From positions 1-58,897 of the forward strand of contig CALBIL010000017.1 of NCBI GenBank assembly GCA_937892945.1: a DNA stretch of 58,897 bases. The letters are read 5' to 3'. Below, in pieces: positions 1 through 8,241 of this stretch. Every line of letters starts with the position of its first letter. Position 1 is the first letter of the stretch. Under the pieces are notes generated by a model that made no database searches, was not told the DNA's origin, and saw only the letters and a list, made by a program, of their open reading frames with translations. The stretch comes from an uncultured euryarchaeote (lineage in GTDB: Archaea > Thermoplasmatota > Poseidoniia > Poseidoniales > Poseidoniaceae). The position numbers and the translations under genes are program-made.

Positions 1-549
1 CACTGCATGTCCCTTTTTGACGATTTGTTGTCCCATAGTTTTTATGAATTCATTAGCCCAATTAATACTAAAATTATAGGAGGTTCTCAAAAATCTTCTA
101 TGAGCGATAAAATCCTCAATTGCAGGATATGGAGAACCTGTCGTCCCCCCCGCTTGTAGTTCAAACAGAACGATCCTACGATCTATCTGTCCGTTATGGG
201 GGATGTTCTGTGATGCAACATAATCAACGTTTCCAAATGCTCCCATCTTAACTTCAGGAGTGAAAGTTACTGTTACTCCACTATTAAAATATCTTTGAGA
301 TAATATCGAAAAGAAATTATCAACCTCAAATCGTTTTGGACAAATGATGACCCTCCTCGTGCCTTCAAAAAACCCCCCGGTCACGTTAACCGTACAAATC
401 CCAGTTCTGATTTCAGGTGTCGATTTTCTCGGCTTACCACACAAACTTTCCGTAAATCTGCATTCTTGGTGCCCCTGGCCAACTCTCGCATTTTGAGATT
501 GACAAGTCGGAATTTTCCAGCCAAACCATTCAACTGGGACTTTAGACAC
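1..549 (-). CDS. NotI-like type II restriction endonuclease (3' part beyond the window edge)
   Basis: Translating the minus strand from a GTG at 549 gives 183 open codons running off the window edge, so the C terminus is missing. Cysteines at about residues 16, 30, 37, 52 and 70 and the GICTVN...IICPKRF segment resemble the cysteine-bound iron site region of NotI (GVCVVN...LVCPNR). Further on, VLFELQAGG resembles the E-x-Q active-site strand of NotI, and the helix around NFSINWANEFIKTMGQQ resembles the part that follows it. NotI-family enzymes are PD-(D/E)xK nucleases cutting rare GC-rich sites. The GTG lies 7 bases after the methyltransferase stop, with a GGAG inside the end of that gene, suggesting coupled translation. 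An in-frame stop upstream and no ATG make GTG the only sensible start. The family call rests on remembered motif similarity, not on a search. Confidence 0.8.
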   Translation of the reverse strand, partial: MSKVPVEWFGWKIPTCQSQNARVGQGHQECRFTESLCGKPRKSTPEIRTGICTVNVTGGFFEGTRRVIICPKRFEVDNFFSILSQRYFNSGVTVTFTPEVKMGAFGNVDYVASQNIPHNGQIDRRIVLFELQAGGTTGSPYPAIEDFIAHRRFLRTSYNFSINWANEFIKTMGQQIVKKGHAV

Positions 550-556
550 ACGTGCG

Positions 557-1690
557 CTATGGGTTCTCCGCTGATATTACTTTCTCCATTCTTGAGTTTG
601 CGATATCTATGTACTTTTGACTTACATCAAAACCAATTCCTTTTCTTTTGAGTTCAACGGCAGCGACGATGGTGCTACCAGTTCCCATAAAGGGATCGAG
701 GATAATCCCTTCCTCTGGGCAAGTTGCTTTAATGGGTAGTTGGAGTAATTCAGTAGGAAAGACCGCGTAATGAGCATCCTTTCTCCATTCGTCTTCAGGT
801 GTGATATTCCATAATGTTCCAGGAATTAATTCTTCATCCTCAAGCAATGCAAAAGCAGCAATAAATTTATTTTCAAAATCGCTATGGTCTGAAACTGACC
901 AAATATCAGAGGGCACTTTTCCTTTAGATGTACTACTCATGAAATAATAGCCATTTTTATCCATCTCTCTTGCTCTGCCGCTCACCGTTTTTTTGTCACT
1001 GTGTAGAACTCTGTGCTCTCCTTTGATATACATTCTGAAATCATCTATCGTGCCCTCTTTCATTCTACCTAGCATCTGGTTGAGAGCTTCTGTAGCATTC
1101 TCTTTTTGTTTATCGGTAAGAACATTTGAATTCTTGATTTTTTTGTAATAGGATTGACCTGAAACCCCTGTCGATGAAATAATTCTGCCGTTTTTCATAG
1201 TTGGTTTCTTATGCCTTTCAATTCTAATTGCGTCAAGATCATAAAAGTATTTCTTTTTCTTTACGAAATGAAAGATATATTCATGATTATCTCTGAGTTT
1301 ATCTTTCGCACTTTGCGTTCCTTTCATTCTGTGCCAAATAACATCATTTCTCAAAATCCAACCATCATCCATCATTGCAAGGGCTACGCGCCAGGGCATT
1401 CCCATAAGATTCTTGTTGACATATTTATCACCCAAATTTAGCCATAGTGAACCTGTTTTCTTTAGTTTTGTCTTAAGTATTGAAAAAATATTAACCATGT
1501 TAGAGACGTATTCTTCTGGTTTTTTTTCCATTCCGAGCAGAAATTCCACATTAGTATCTTCAACATCATATTCTCTTTGCTTCCAATATGGCGGAGACGT
1601 GATTATTGTATCAATGCTCTCGTCATCGAGTTCTAGGCCTAGTTTCATACAGTCTCCAAGTCGGAATTCGAAAGAAGAAGATGGTCCCAT
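557..1690 (-). CDS. DNA methyltransferase of the restriction-modification pair (beta-type, probably N4-cytosine)
   Basis: This S-adenosylmethionine-dependent DNA methyltransferase should protect the sites cut by the adjacent NotI-like nuclease. Catalytic motif IV (TSPPYW, residues 31-36) lies near the N terminus. The AdoMet-binding motif I (DPFMGTGST, about residue 332) is near the C terminus, which is the beta-class order. An SPPY/W motif is more typical of N4-cytosine than N6-adenine enzymes, but the base cannot be fixed from sequence. The middle (about 150-260) would be the target recognition part. I start at the ATG at 1690 because MGPSSSFEFRLGD is a normal lead-in; an in-frame ATG at 1756 would run into the palindrome array. 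It is the first gene of the pair, with the nuclease 7 bases downstream. Confidence 0.93.
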   Translation of the reverse strand: MGPSSSFEFRLGDCMKLGLELDDESIDTIITSPPYWKQREYDVEDTNVEFLLGMEKKPEEYVSNMVNIFSILKTKLKKTGSLWLNLGDKYVNKNLMGMPWRVALAMMDDGWILRNDVIWHRMKGTQSAKDKLRDNHEYIFHFVKKKKYFYDLDAIRIERHKKPTMKNGRIISSTGVSGQSYYKKIKNSNVLTDKQKENATEALNQMLGRMKEGTIDDFRMYIKGEHRVLHSDKKTVSGRAREMDKNGYYFMSSTSKGKVPSDIWSVSDHSDFENKFIAAFALLEDEELIPGTLWNITPEDEWRKDAHYAVFPTELLQLPIKATCPEEGIILDPFMGTGSTIVAAVELKRKGIGFDVSQKYIDIANSRMEKVISAENP

Positions 1691-1741
1691 AAGTTCCAAT
1701 CGATGGCGACCGTAAATAAAGCATATGTCATCGTAATGCGC

Positions 1742-1829
1742 CCATCCAACACCCATGTAACAGGCATCTCATGGATGGGTACCCATGCGACACACATCTC
1801 ACACATGGGTGTCGCAAGGGTTTGGATGG
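1742..1829. promoter_or_regulatory. Nested palindrome array upstream of the methyltransferase gene
   Basis: The region carries a perfect 12-base palindrome ATGGGTACCCAT (1775-1786). It also has a hairpin-forming pair GCGACAC (1787-1793) / GTGTCGC (1809-1815), an outer pair CACCCATG (1750-1757) / CATGGGTG (1804-1811) and a still wider pair CCATCCAA (1742-1749) / TTGGATGG (1822-1829). The CCCAT/ATGGG box therefore occurs four times in alternating orientation. The array begins about 50 bases upstream of the methyltransferase start and lies between it and the end of the acyltransferase gene. An operator controlling the restriction-modification genes is the likeliest role; a bidirectional terminator or cruciform structure is an alternative. 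No controller gene is visible next to it. Confidence 0.6.
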
Positions 1830-1970
1830 ATGTTGGGTCAAGAGTTAAACCTAACAAGGCATTAGAATCTAATATGGCCGAAGTAGAGTACCCTTCTTGC
1901 ACTGAAACAGTAGACCTTGCCAGTCATTCAAAAGGTAAATGTCAATTCCATTCGTACCGTCATATCTTAT

Positions 1971-3425
1971 TCAGAACCGGAAATAAATAAATTCTACTGT
2001 CTCTGCTGGCCTTAACAAAAATGTCGCAGTAATTAATAGACTGCAAATTAGCCCCCAAGCCACACTATTTTGTTTAGATAACCAAATCTTGAACCCTCCC
2101 AGTTTACCACTAAATCCATGCGCAATTATGAAGAATAACACTAATCCCATAGTCATTAATTTTACATCGGGTAAGGACTCATAAAATTCGTGAATATCCC
2201 AATGTGCATCATAGCCAACGAAGGTTTTCAGTGAACGCAGCATCATTGATGTATCCTCTACACGGAAAACCAACCATGTCATGAATATGAAATATTGAGT
2301 TACAAGCCACCCAATAAAAACCGAAGTTCTAGGGGCAATGGTAAATATTTTCTTTATTTGTGATAATTTGATTAATCTACGGTGGCAAAGTAACAAAATT
2401 CCATGCATGAATCCCCATAATACAAAGTTCCATGATGCACCGTGCCACAAACCACCTAACAGCATTGTGCCCATAAGTGAAATAACCAATACTCGAGAAC
2501 CCCCCCGGCTCCCCCCTAAGGGGATATACAGGTAATCTCTCAACCATGAAGACAACGAGATATGCCATCTGCGCCAGAAGTCTTGCGGTGAGCGAGCCGC
2601 ATAGGGAGTTTTGAAATTCTCCGGCAATTCAATACCAATCAAATAAGCAGAGCCTAATGCAATATCTGTATAAGCAGAAAAATCACAATAGATTTGTATC
2701 CCGAAGCACAGTGAACCCCACCATACTAATCCTATATTATTCAGGGCGGCCCCTTCGACAAAAATTGTATCAGCGTGTAAAGCCACATTATCGGCAATAA
2801 TCAATTTCTTTGCCAAACCATAAATTATCAAAGTCAAGCCTAATCTAAACTGATAAGGAGTTGAAGAAAGCGGCTTAGTAATTTGTTCAAGGAAATGCTG
2901 TGACCTCACGATTGGTCCAGCAACCAATTGTGGGAAGAATGCAGCGTAACATGCAAAATCGATAAACCGTTCATAAGGTGCATGTTTCTTACGATATATA
3001 TCAATCGTATACGACATTGTTTGGAACGTGTAAAATGAAATTCCCACTGGAAGTAATAATCCAAATGTATCCAATTCGGGGGCACCATCAAAGCGAAGAC
3101 TCGCAAGATTCCATGTTTCGATAAGAAAATCGAGATATTTGAAAGTGGCCAACAATCCAAGATTGACGGTGAGGCTTCCAATCAACCAACGTTTACGATA
3201 TTTATCATTGGAAGATGAATGTATTTTTTTGCCTGTGGTCCAATCGACGAGAGTTGATGTTAAAAGTAGTAAAACATGCCATCCTGATGCCAACCAAAAG
3301 AATACATAACTCATTGTTAGCATCAAAAGAACTTGAGTATTTCTTCTTCCTCTAGCAAAGAACAAAACTGAAATTACAACTACAGGGATAAAAATAGTAT
3401 AATATTCAGTCGTTATGAAATCCAA
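1971..3425 (-). CDS. MBOAT family membrane O-acyltransferase (AlgI/DltB-like)
   Basis: This 484-residue polytopic membrane protein of the MBOAT family is closest in layout to AlgI, which moves acyl groups across the membrane onto exopolysaccharides. Visible marks are LPVGISFYTFQTMSY, FFPQLVAGPI, the RRWHISLSSWLRDYLYIPLGG block with one histidine (about 286) and the GGLWHGASW block with the second, catalytic-type histidine (about 327). The start is a TTG directly after the in-frame TGA of the upstream SGNH-like gene, so both genes share a frame and nothing further upstream is possible. The N terminus (MDFITTEYYTIFIPVVV) resembles normal AlgI starts. It pairs with the SGNH-like gene as AlgI does with AlgJ/AlgX. 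The acceptor polymer is unknown. Confidence 0.93.
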   Translation of the reverse strand: MDFITTEYYTIFIPVVVISVLFFARGRRNTQVLLMLTMSYVFFWLASGWHVLLLLTSTLVDWTTGKKIHSSSNDKYRKRWLIGSLTVNLGLLATFKYLDFLIETWNLASLRFDGAPELDTFGLLLPVGISFYTFQTMSYTIDIYRKKHAPYERFIDFACYAAFFPQLVAGPIVRSQHFLEQITKPLSSTPYQFRLGLTLIIYGLAKKLIIADNVALHADTIFVEGAALNNIGLVWWGSLCFGIQIYCDFSAYTDIALGSAYLIGIELPENFKTPYAARSPQDFWRRWHISLSSWLRDYLYIPLGGSRGGSRVLVISLMGTMLLGGLWHGASWNFVLWGFMHGILLLCHRRLIKLSQIKKIFTIAPRTSVFIGWLVTQYFIFMTWLVFRVEDTSMMLRSLKTFVGYDAHWDIHEFYESLPDVKLMTMGLVLFFIIAHGFSGKLGGFKIWLSKQNSVAWGLICSLLITATFLLRPAETVEFIYFRF

Positions 3426-4562
3426 TCAATCACGTCCTGAAAGTACTTCATCGATTACAGGAGCTAACCGATTACAGAATTCAATACGCCCTTCATCATC
3501 CAAATGATTTCGGTCATAGAAGTGGTCATCTTCCCATCCAGTTTCCCATGTCTGATCAAAAATAGTCACCCCTGGCCACTCCGCATATCGAGCAAGAGTT
3601 TCATTCAGCCCATCCCATTGTCCATCTTCGAGGTATGTCAATGCACTAGGGTGATGCGGTGGGCTCACAATGATGACACGAATGCCATTTTCCAACAGCG
3701 TTGAAATTTCATAATTGAGTGAAGTGTGAGACTGTGAATCACGATACGCAGGTTTGTAATTGCCTGTTTTCGACATTAAAGTCGCATTGTAATTTTCTCT
3801 TTCTTCGGAGGTTTTTCCGTCAAATCCATATCTATCTGGGGGGAAAATAGGAGTTTGCAAATAACCATTCCACAGTTCCGAATCCGTTTCAGGAACCCAT
3901 CCATACTTTTGCGTATCAGTTCTGATTTCACCAAGTGTTTTTTCATCGAATATTAATCGATTCAATCGTTCCTCTATTGCAGAAGGTACATATTCTTGTT
4001 TGAATTTCATTCGCTCAATCTCATTCAATGCAATCCATTCGCGATGATTTGGGTCGATGAGTTCCACCCATTCACCCAAGTCCGTGGAATCTTGATTCAT
4101 GGTGTCTAATTTGAATCTTAATTCAATATACTCTTCTGCTGATTTAGAGATATTCCCTAAGGAGTTTGGAGCAATTTCAATAAGAACAACTTCTGGGTTT
4201 GAGTTGATTATTCTTGGGATGTGCAACATATTTGTATAAGATCCGGAAGATGGCTGAGCAATATTGTATACCAATGCCTCATTTTCTAAATTACCACTGA
4301 CGCAACCTCCATCAAGTGCTTTGAACATCTGAGATGAACCAGTACCGATTACAGAAATCATATTGTCTTCGGAGATCGTGCTCAATGCATCTTGAGTAAT
4401 GGTATATCTTGACCCTCCACCAAGCAATGAACTATCTCGCATCAAGGAATCAGTGAGCCCTGACGCCATGGAACTTGAAAGAAGGAAAAACAAAACTGCG
4501 GCAATTGATACAGAGGTGAATAAATCACCTCCAGTAAAACGCAGGCCCTCTTTTACATTCAT
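3426..4562 (-). CDS. SGNH-hydrolase-like partner of the MBOAT acyltransferase (AlgJ/AlgX-type role)
   Basis: This 378-residue protein has one N-terminal membrane anchor (about 17-36, then an outside domain). GTGSSQ near residue 72 has the position of SGNH block I with its nucleophilic serine. DRNHLDDEG near residue 349 matches the block V Asp-x-x-His, completing a Ser/Asp/His triad. EIAPNSLGN and IIVSPPHHPS fit the intermediate strands. It sits immediately upstream of the AlgI-like gene with no gap, the usual pairing in polysaccharide O-acetylation systems. There the MBOAT protein exports the acyl group and the SGNH protein places it. The family was inferred from motifs and context; overall sequence is divergent. 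An ATG start with no overlapping alternatives is used. Confidence 0.75.
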   Translation of the reverse strand: MNVKEGLRFTGGDLFTSVSIAAVLFFLLSSSMASGLTDSLMRDSSLLGGGSRYTITQDALSTISEDNMISVIGTGSSQMFKALDGGCVSGNLENEALVYNIAQPSSGSYTNMLHIPRIINSNPEVVLIEIAPNSLGNISKSAEEYIELRFKLDTMNQDSTDLGEWVELIDPNHREWIALNEIERMKFKQEYVPSAIEERLNRLIFDEKTLGEIRTDTQKYGWVPETDSELWNGYLQTPIFPPDRYGFDGKTSEERENYNATLMSKTGNYKPAYRDSQSHTSLNYEISTLLENGIRVIIVSPPHHPSALTYLEDGQWDGLNETLARYAEWPGVTIFDQTWETGWEDDHFYDRNHLDDEGRIEFCNRLAPVIDEVLSGRD

Positions 4563-4879
4563 TTTTCCACTTCCTTATTATTTGTAATTCATTCGTTCTC
4601 ATCAACATCGTCAATGGAACCCCTGAGCTGGTTATCGTGCGAGTTGGAAATTCTCGTGGCTTCAAAAGGGTCTGTTGGCTTGTTATCATCTTAACAACTG
4701 TGAGTTGGTCGGCCCTTGGCCTGCGTGAAATTAAACCATTCCCCAGCATAACCGTTTACGGATAGGTTCAGGGCGTCAATCCGAACACCCATTGCAAAGT
4801 TAAGTGGCAATCAAAGGGTTAGTAGAGGGGCTTTTCAGTCGCTACCCCTTGCTCAGACAAATTGGTGGCTGTTCTAAGT
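4563..4879. other. 317-base intergenic region, no firm gene
   Basis: The region holds the promoter of the SGNH/MBOAT operon on the minus strand and the 3' flank of the SCO1-like gene. AGGGG (about 4835) and CCCCT (about 4853) can form a loose stem just beyond the SCO1-like stop and could act in its termination. On the plus strand a GTG at 4637 opens 42 codons ending at 4765, with a hydrophobic stretch CWLVIILTTVSWSALGL that could span a membrane. There is no supporting ribosome-binding site, and I do not call it a gene. No tRNA-like fold was seen. Confidence 0.4.
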
Positions 4880-5542
4880 TTAAACGTCTTCAAGAAGTGT
4901 TCGAATGTCTGCTAAGACCAAGTCAATCATCCAATCGTTATCGCCCCACCATACGCGTTGCACTCCGTTTGAATCAACGAGGACTGTGCCTGTTGAATGG
5001 TTCACGCTGTAAGCATCTGGGTGATGTCTTGCCGAAGTGTTGGTTTCATTTTCTGGTGTTTCTTCAATAGCCAAACCTACCGCGAAGTTCTCCCAAACTG
5101 ATTTCATGGTCATGAACGATGCTGAATTTTCATCAGTCGAATTCGTCGTAACATGGGGCCATGAAGCGTTTCTGTAATATTTCCATTCAGAAATGGTCGC
5201 TGCATCGTCTCTCCACGGGTCGACTGTGATCGTCAAAAATTGAGTTTCATTATGTTCATCTTCACTCAATTGACTGTGAACCCATCGGAGGTTTTCGGTG
5301 ACAATCGGACAAATATCAATGCAGTTGGTGAATAAAAAAGCAATGACAACGACCTTACCTTCTGTTTGGGTATTATAATTCCAATCTTGGCCCGTGCTAT
5401 CTGTTAAAGTGAAATCTTCTACTGTGATTGGTGGTGTAATGTCTTCACCATGGAAAAAGAGCGTGTTCTCCTCCATTCCCGTGCACCCTGCAGACAAGAG
5501 GGTCAGGGAAAGAAGAGCGGCCATAGCAACTTTTGCGCGCAT
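4880..5542 (-). CDS. SCO1/SenC-family copper-binding lipoprotein
   Basis: This is a 220-residue thioredoxin-fold protein of the SCO1/SenC family, which delivers copper to the CuA site of cytochrome c oxidase or acts as a thiol reductant. The N terminus is a lipoprotein signal with lipobox LSAGC (cysteine about 20). The copper-binding CxxxCP motif is present as CIDICP, in the usual place after the first beta strand (VVVIAFLFTN). The distal histidine is present in SVNHST. ITVDPWRDD is the usual strand after the first helix. It is the second gene of an operon, 9 bases behind the LVIVD-repeat gene. The pairing suggests both act outside the membrane, near the respiratory chain. The oxidase itself is not in the window. 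Confidence 0.93.
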   Translation of the reverse strand: MRAKVAMAALLSLTLLSAGCTGMEENTLFFHGEDITPPITVEDFTLTDSTGQDWNYNTQTEGKVVVIAFLFTNCIDICPIVTENLRWVHSQLSEDEHNETQFLTITVDPWRDDAATISEWKYYRNASWPHVTTNSTDENSASFMTMKSVWENFAVGLAIEETPENETNTSARHHPDAYSVNHSTGTVLVDSNGVQRVWWGDNDWMIDLVLADIRTLLEDV

Positions 5543-5551
5543 TGTAAAACC

Positions 5552-7339
5552 TCAAATCAGTTGTCCAAGATAGGCGATATCGGTTTCGAGTTGAACGATG
5601 TACAATCCTGTCGAAATACAAGAAGCATAGGTTATCCCGTTATGGTGTTCAACCGCCCAAAGGAACGGCACCCATCCGAAATCGTAGAAGCTTGAGTCAA
5701 GTGGAGTTCCATCTTCTCCGTGAGGTAAATACCACCCTACTGTTGCCTCGAAATGGGTGGCGATTCGGTCATCTGGATTGGTCGGCGCAACCAGGGTTTC
5801 AATGTCGATGACCCACAAACCTGCGTGATAATGAGAAATGTACAATCGTCCATCCCAGCCCCCTCCATGGCTTTGATCTGTTGTTTCGTTTGTTTCAAAA
5901 TAGGCGCTGTCAAGGTTATGTGGTGAAAACAACAACCATTCATCACCATCCGGATAGGCTTCACAATCTGCTCCATAACAGTGTTCACTCGCCCACGGAA
6001 TCTCCCAATCGCGAATCAGTTTGGGTTGGAATTTTAATTGCCCATCGACCATAGTGTAATCGGTTGTGTCGATAAGATAGATGATGCCTGTGCCAACGCT
6101 TGTGGATAAGACTTCTACGGCTGCTGTGACCAGATGAACGGGTTCATCTGAATAACCAACGTGTGACAAATCAACCATTGTTGGGAAGGGTTCTGCATAA
6201 TGGATGTAGGAAACACGTCCGCCATTGACGTTACCATTGGTTCCACTGTCTGGGTTGCCGTCTTCGTCCAAGTCAAGGAATTCCATCCATTGACCTACTT
6301 CTTCGGCTCGCCATCGGCATTGAAGGGGATTGCCGAAACCAGTTTTACACAGTGTTGCGTGAAATGTATATTCTTCTGGAGAGTTCACTGGGTGGGGTAC
6401 ATTCGTTACATCTGCGATTCTCAAGCCAGCTTCCCAATAACTTCCGTAAATGAACGTGTGACCATAGCGTGGGTCGTTCGGGTCTTCACCAGGCCAAAGT
6501 TGTACGGTCATATCGTGAATGTAAATCCAGCCACCGTTCGTTGCCTCCCATGCAACTTCATATTCACCGACTTTGATGATCGTGTGACCAAGCCCGGATG
6601 CTGGAACGCCAGGTAAATTTCGTGCCGCAGAGCCATCAAGGTTGAGGTGTGCGATGGTCACTCCACCGCATGCTTCACCGATTGCATCGTTGCATTGCTC
6701 ATAGTCAGGATTGGCAATAAATACGTACCATTCTCCATCAATCATTTGCGTGTAGATGTTGTGTGGACCGCTTGGGTGGTCAACATCGTACCAAGAGTCA
6801 ATCCAAGTTGGATTGGTCTTATCGGTAACGTCGATAAGGTTGACTGAAACTTGAACGGGGTCGTTCCATTCGCCAACATTTGGATCTGCGTTACCCGGGT
6901 CGATGAGTTGGTTTTGTTGGAGGATATACTCTCGGCCGTTGTATTCAAGATATTTGACATCGAGAACTTGGGTGTTTGGATCGTTGTAAACTCCAGTTAC
7001 TGTGGTGTTGCTTGGGTCGGTAACATCGACGATGTGCATGTCGTTCCATCCTGCAAGATAGGCGTAGGTGTCACCATCAGGTGTTGTGGCAACTTGTATC
7101 TCAGCATTTCCTGTTGTGGTGAGTGAGTTGTAATCGAGGAGTTCCATATTATCTGTTCCAGCGACGTGCTGTGATGCGTTTGAGTGGTCATGACCTTCGC
7201 CTTGGAACAACGGGTCTTCGGAATTTTGCATTGTTTTTATTTCTTCATCTGAAGACGATGAAAGACCAAAGGTAAGCATAGATGCTGAACCGAGAATTGC
7301 GACAATAAAAATGCCGAGCCCGACTTCTTTCGCTCCCAT
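5552..7339 (-). CDS. Secreted LVIVD-repeat protein (predicted beta-propeller)
   Basis: This 595-residue protein starts with a hydrophobic segment (about 7-26), followed by a His/Asp-rich linker (EGHDHSNASQHVAG). The rest is made of recurring blades with the LVIVD-type pattern, for example MHIVDVTDPSN, VNLIDVTDKTN, LRIADVTNV, IYLIDTTDY and LWVIDIETL. These proteins are predicted beta-propellers on the cell surface, and their biochemical role is mostly unknown. Two cysteine pairs (CNDAIGEAC and CYGADC) could form disulfides. It heads an operon with the SCO1-like lipoprotein and is divergent from the anchored protein at 7398, so all three are probably extracytoplasmic. Function beyond a binding scaffold cannot be read from the sequence. 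Confidence 0.88.
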   Translation of the reverse strand: MGAKEVGLGIFIVAILGSASMLTFGLSSSSDEEIKTMQNSEDPLFQGEGHDHSNASQHVAGTDNMELLDYNSLTTTGNAEIQVATTPDGDTYAYLAGWNDMHIVDVTDPSNTTVTGVYNDPNTQVLDVKYLEYNGREYILQQNQLIDPGNADPNVGEWNDPVQVSVNLIDVTDKTNPTWIDSWYDVDHPSGPHNIYTQMIDGEWYVFIANPDYEQCNDAIGEACGGVTIAHLNLDGSAARNLPGVPASGLGHTIIKVGEYEVAWEATNGGWIYIHDMTVQLWPGEDPNDPRYGHTFIYGSYWEAGLRIADVTNVPHPVNSPEEYTFHATLCKTGFGNPLQCRWRAEEVGQWMEFLDLDEDGNPDSGTNGNVNGGRVSYIHYAEPFPTMVDLSHVGYSDEPVHLVTAAVEVLSTSVGTGIIYLIDTTDYTMVDGQLKFQPKLIRDWEIPWASEHCYGADCEAYPDGDEWLLFSPHNLDSAYFETNETTDQSHGGGWDGRLYISHYHAGLWVIDIETLVAPTNPDDRIATHFEATVGWYLPHGEDGTPLDSSFYDFGWVPFLWAVEHHNGITYASCISTGLYIVQLETDIAYLGQLI

Positions 7340-7397
7340 AGTTCACGACGGCACACTCTTCCGTTTTGTCTTTATGTAAGGTTGTGAAGGAAGAAGT

Positions 7398-8084
7398 ATG
7401 GGGCAGACTGTGTGGTTCAAAGCGCTCGGGCTTTTTTTCGTCCTGTTTCTCCTCACTCCCTCTGTATCTGCCCACGAGCAAGAAACGCTCAATGTAATTC
7501 TCGTTCAAGATGAAGTGCGCCCTGGAAATGTGACTGATACGGCGTTTGTGGAAGGAAATGGAATCGTGTTCCGTATGCGAGATTCAACCGAAAACACATC
7601 CATGCAGGTTCGAATTGACCTCAACCAAGATGGGGTATTCGAAAGCAATGGAGATAATTTTTCTGTATGGCTAACGCGTTCATGTGCCCTTGATGAAAAC
7701 GGCACATTGGTCGATGAATCATGTGCTGTATCGCATGAATTCGTTTTTGGAAATTCCTCCGCTGGAACATATGCCTATCAGGTTGAGAGAGTTGTGAACA
7801 ACACAACGGCCGATGTGTGGAACTATTCACTTATTGTCCACCCCGACGTTCATGAAGAGCTTGGCCAGCCAAGTATTGGTGATTGTTTCGGCGCTGGGTG
7901 CGAAGAAGAAAGTGACGATGATGTAGAGGAAGAAGAGCACTCTCTAAGAACAACAGAAAACGCCCTATATGTGGTTATGGTATTTGCCTCACTGGGGGCC
8001 TTCATGCTTATCCTTAGCATTCGTAACGAACGGATAAACAAGAACGATCTGGAATCTATCGAAATTGTCCAAGAGTCGGAATAA
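7398..8084 (+). CDS. Predicted secreted, C-terminally anchored protein of unknown function
   Basis: This 228-residue protein has a clear signal peptide (cleavage expected after SVSA, about residue 25) and an outside domain of about 150 residues with several N-x-S/T sequons. A Cys-rich and then very acidic stretch (DCFGAGCEEE onward) follows. The C-terminal membrane helix lies at about 191-210, followed by a short charged tail. DLNQDGVFESNGDN resembles a calcium-binding loop. I recognise no family. It is divergent from the LVIVD/SCO1 operon with only 58 bases between starts, so the two units probably share a promoter region. That makes a common extracytoplasmic role plausible. Confidence 0.75.
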   Translation: MGQTVWFKALGLFFVLFLLTPSVSAHEQETLNVILVQDEVRPGNVTDTAFVEGNGIVFRMRDSTENTSMQVRIDLNQDGVFESNGDNFSVWLTRSCALDENGTLVDESCAVSHEFVFGNSSAGTYAYQVERVVNNTTADVWNYSLIVHPDVHEELGQPSIGDCFGAGCEEESDDDVEEEEHSLRTTENALYVVMVFASLGAFMLILSIRNERINKNDLESIEIVQESE

Positions 8085-8085
8085 G

Positions 8086-8241
8086 TTAGCCCTCGATGAC
8101 TGGGCAACGATGGTTCGCTTCATCAATGATTACAGTGTTGGCCCATAGGTACTTTGTTCGGATTGGTCTTTTGGTGGTTTTTTCTCCTAATTCTCGGGTG
8201 ATAAAGAGAATGTCAAAGGAGTAATCTTCATTTCCAGTCAT
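8086..8241 (-). CDS. Possible small protein (51 aa), unknown
   Basis: An open frame on the minus strand from ATG 8241 to TAA 8086 encodes 51 residues (begins MTGNEDYSFDILFITREL, ends RCPVIEG). Its stop lies one base from the stop of the convergent gene at 8084, the tail-to-tail packing seen for real genes elsewhere in this window. Composition is protein-like (balanced charged and hydrophobic residues, no low complexity). No strong ribosome-binding site is visible upstream, and no family is recognised. It could be chance, so this is offered as a candidate only. Confidence 0.4.
   Translation of the reverse strand: MTGNEDYSFDILFITRELGEKTTKRPIRTKYLWANTVIIDEANHRCPVIEG

Noticed and set aside
1645-1902. 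85-codon and 95-codon frames across the palindrome array
   Set aside because: They consist of translated inverted repeats and change sense within a few codons of the array; the methyltransferase start at 1690 explains the coding part.
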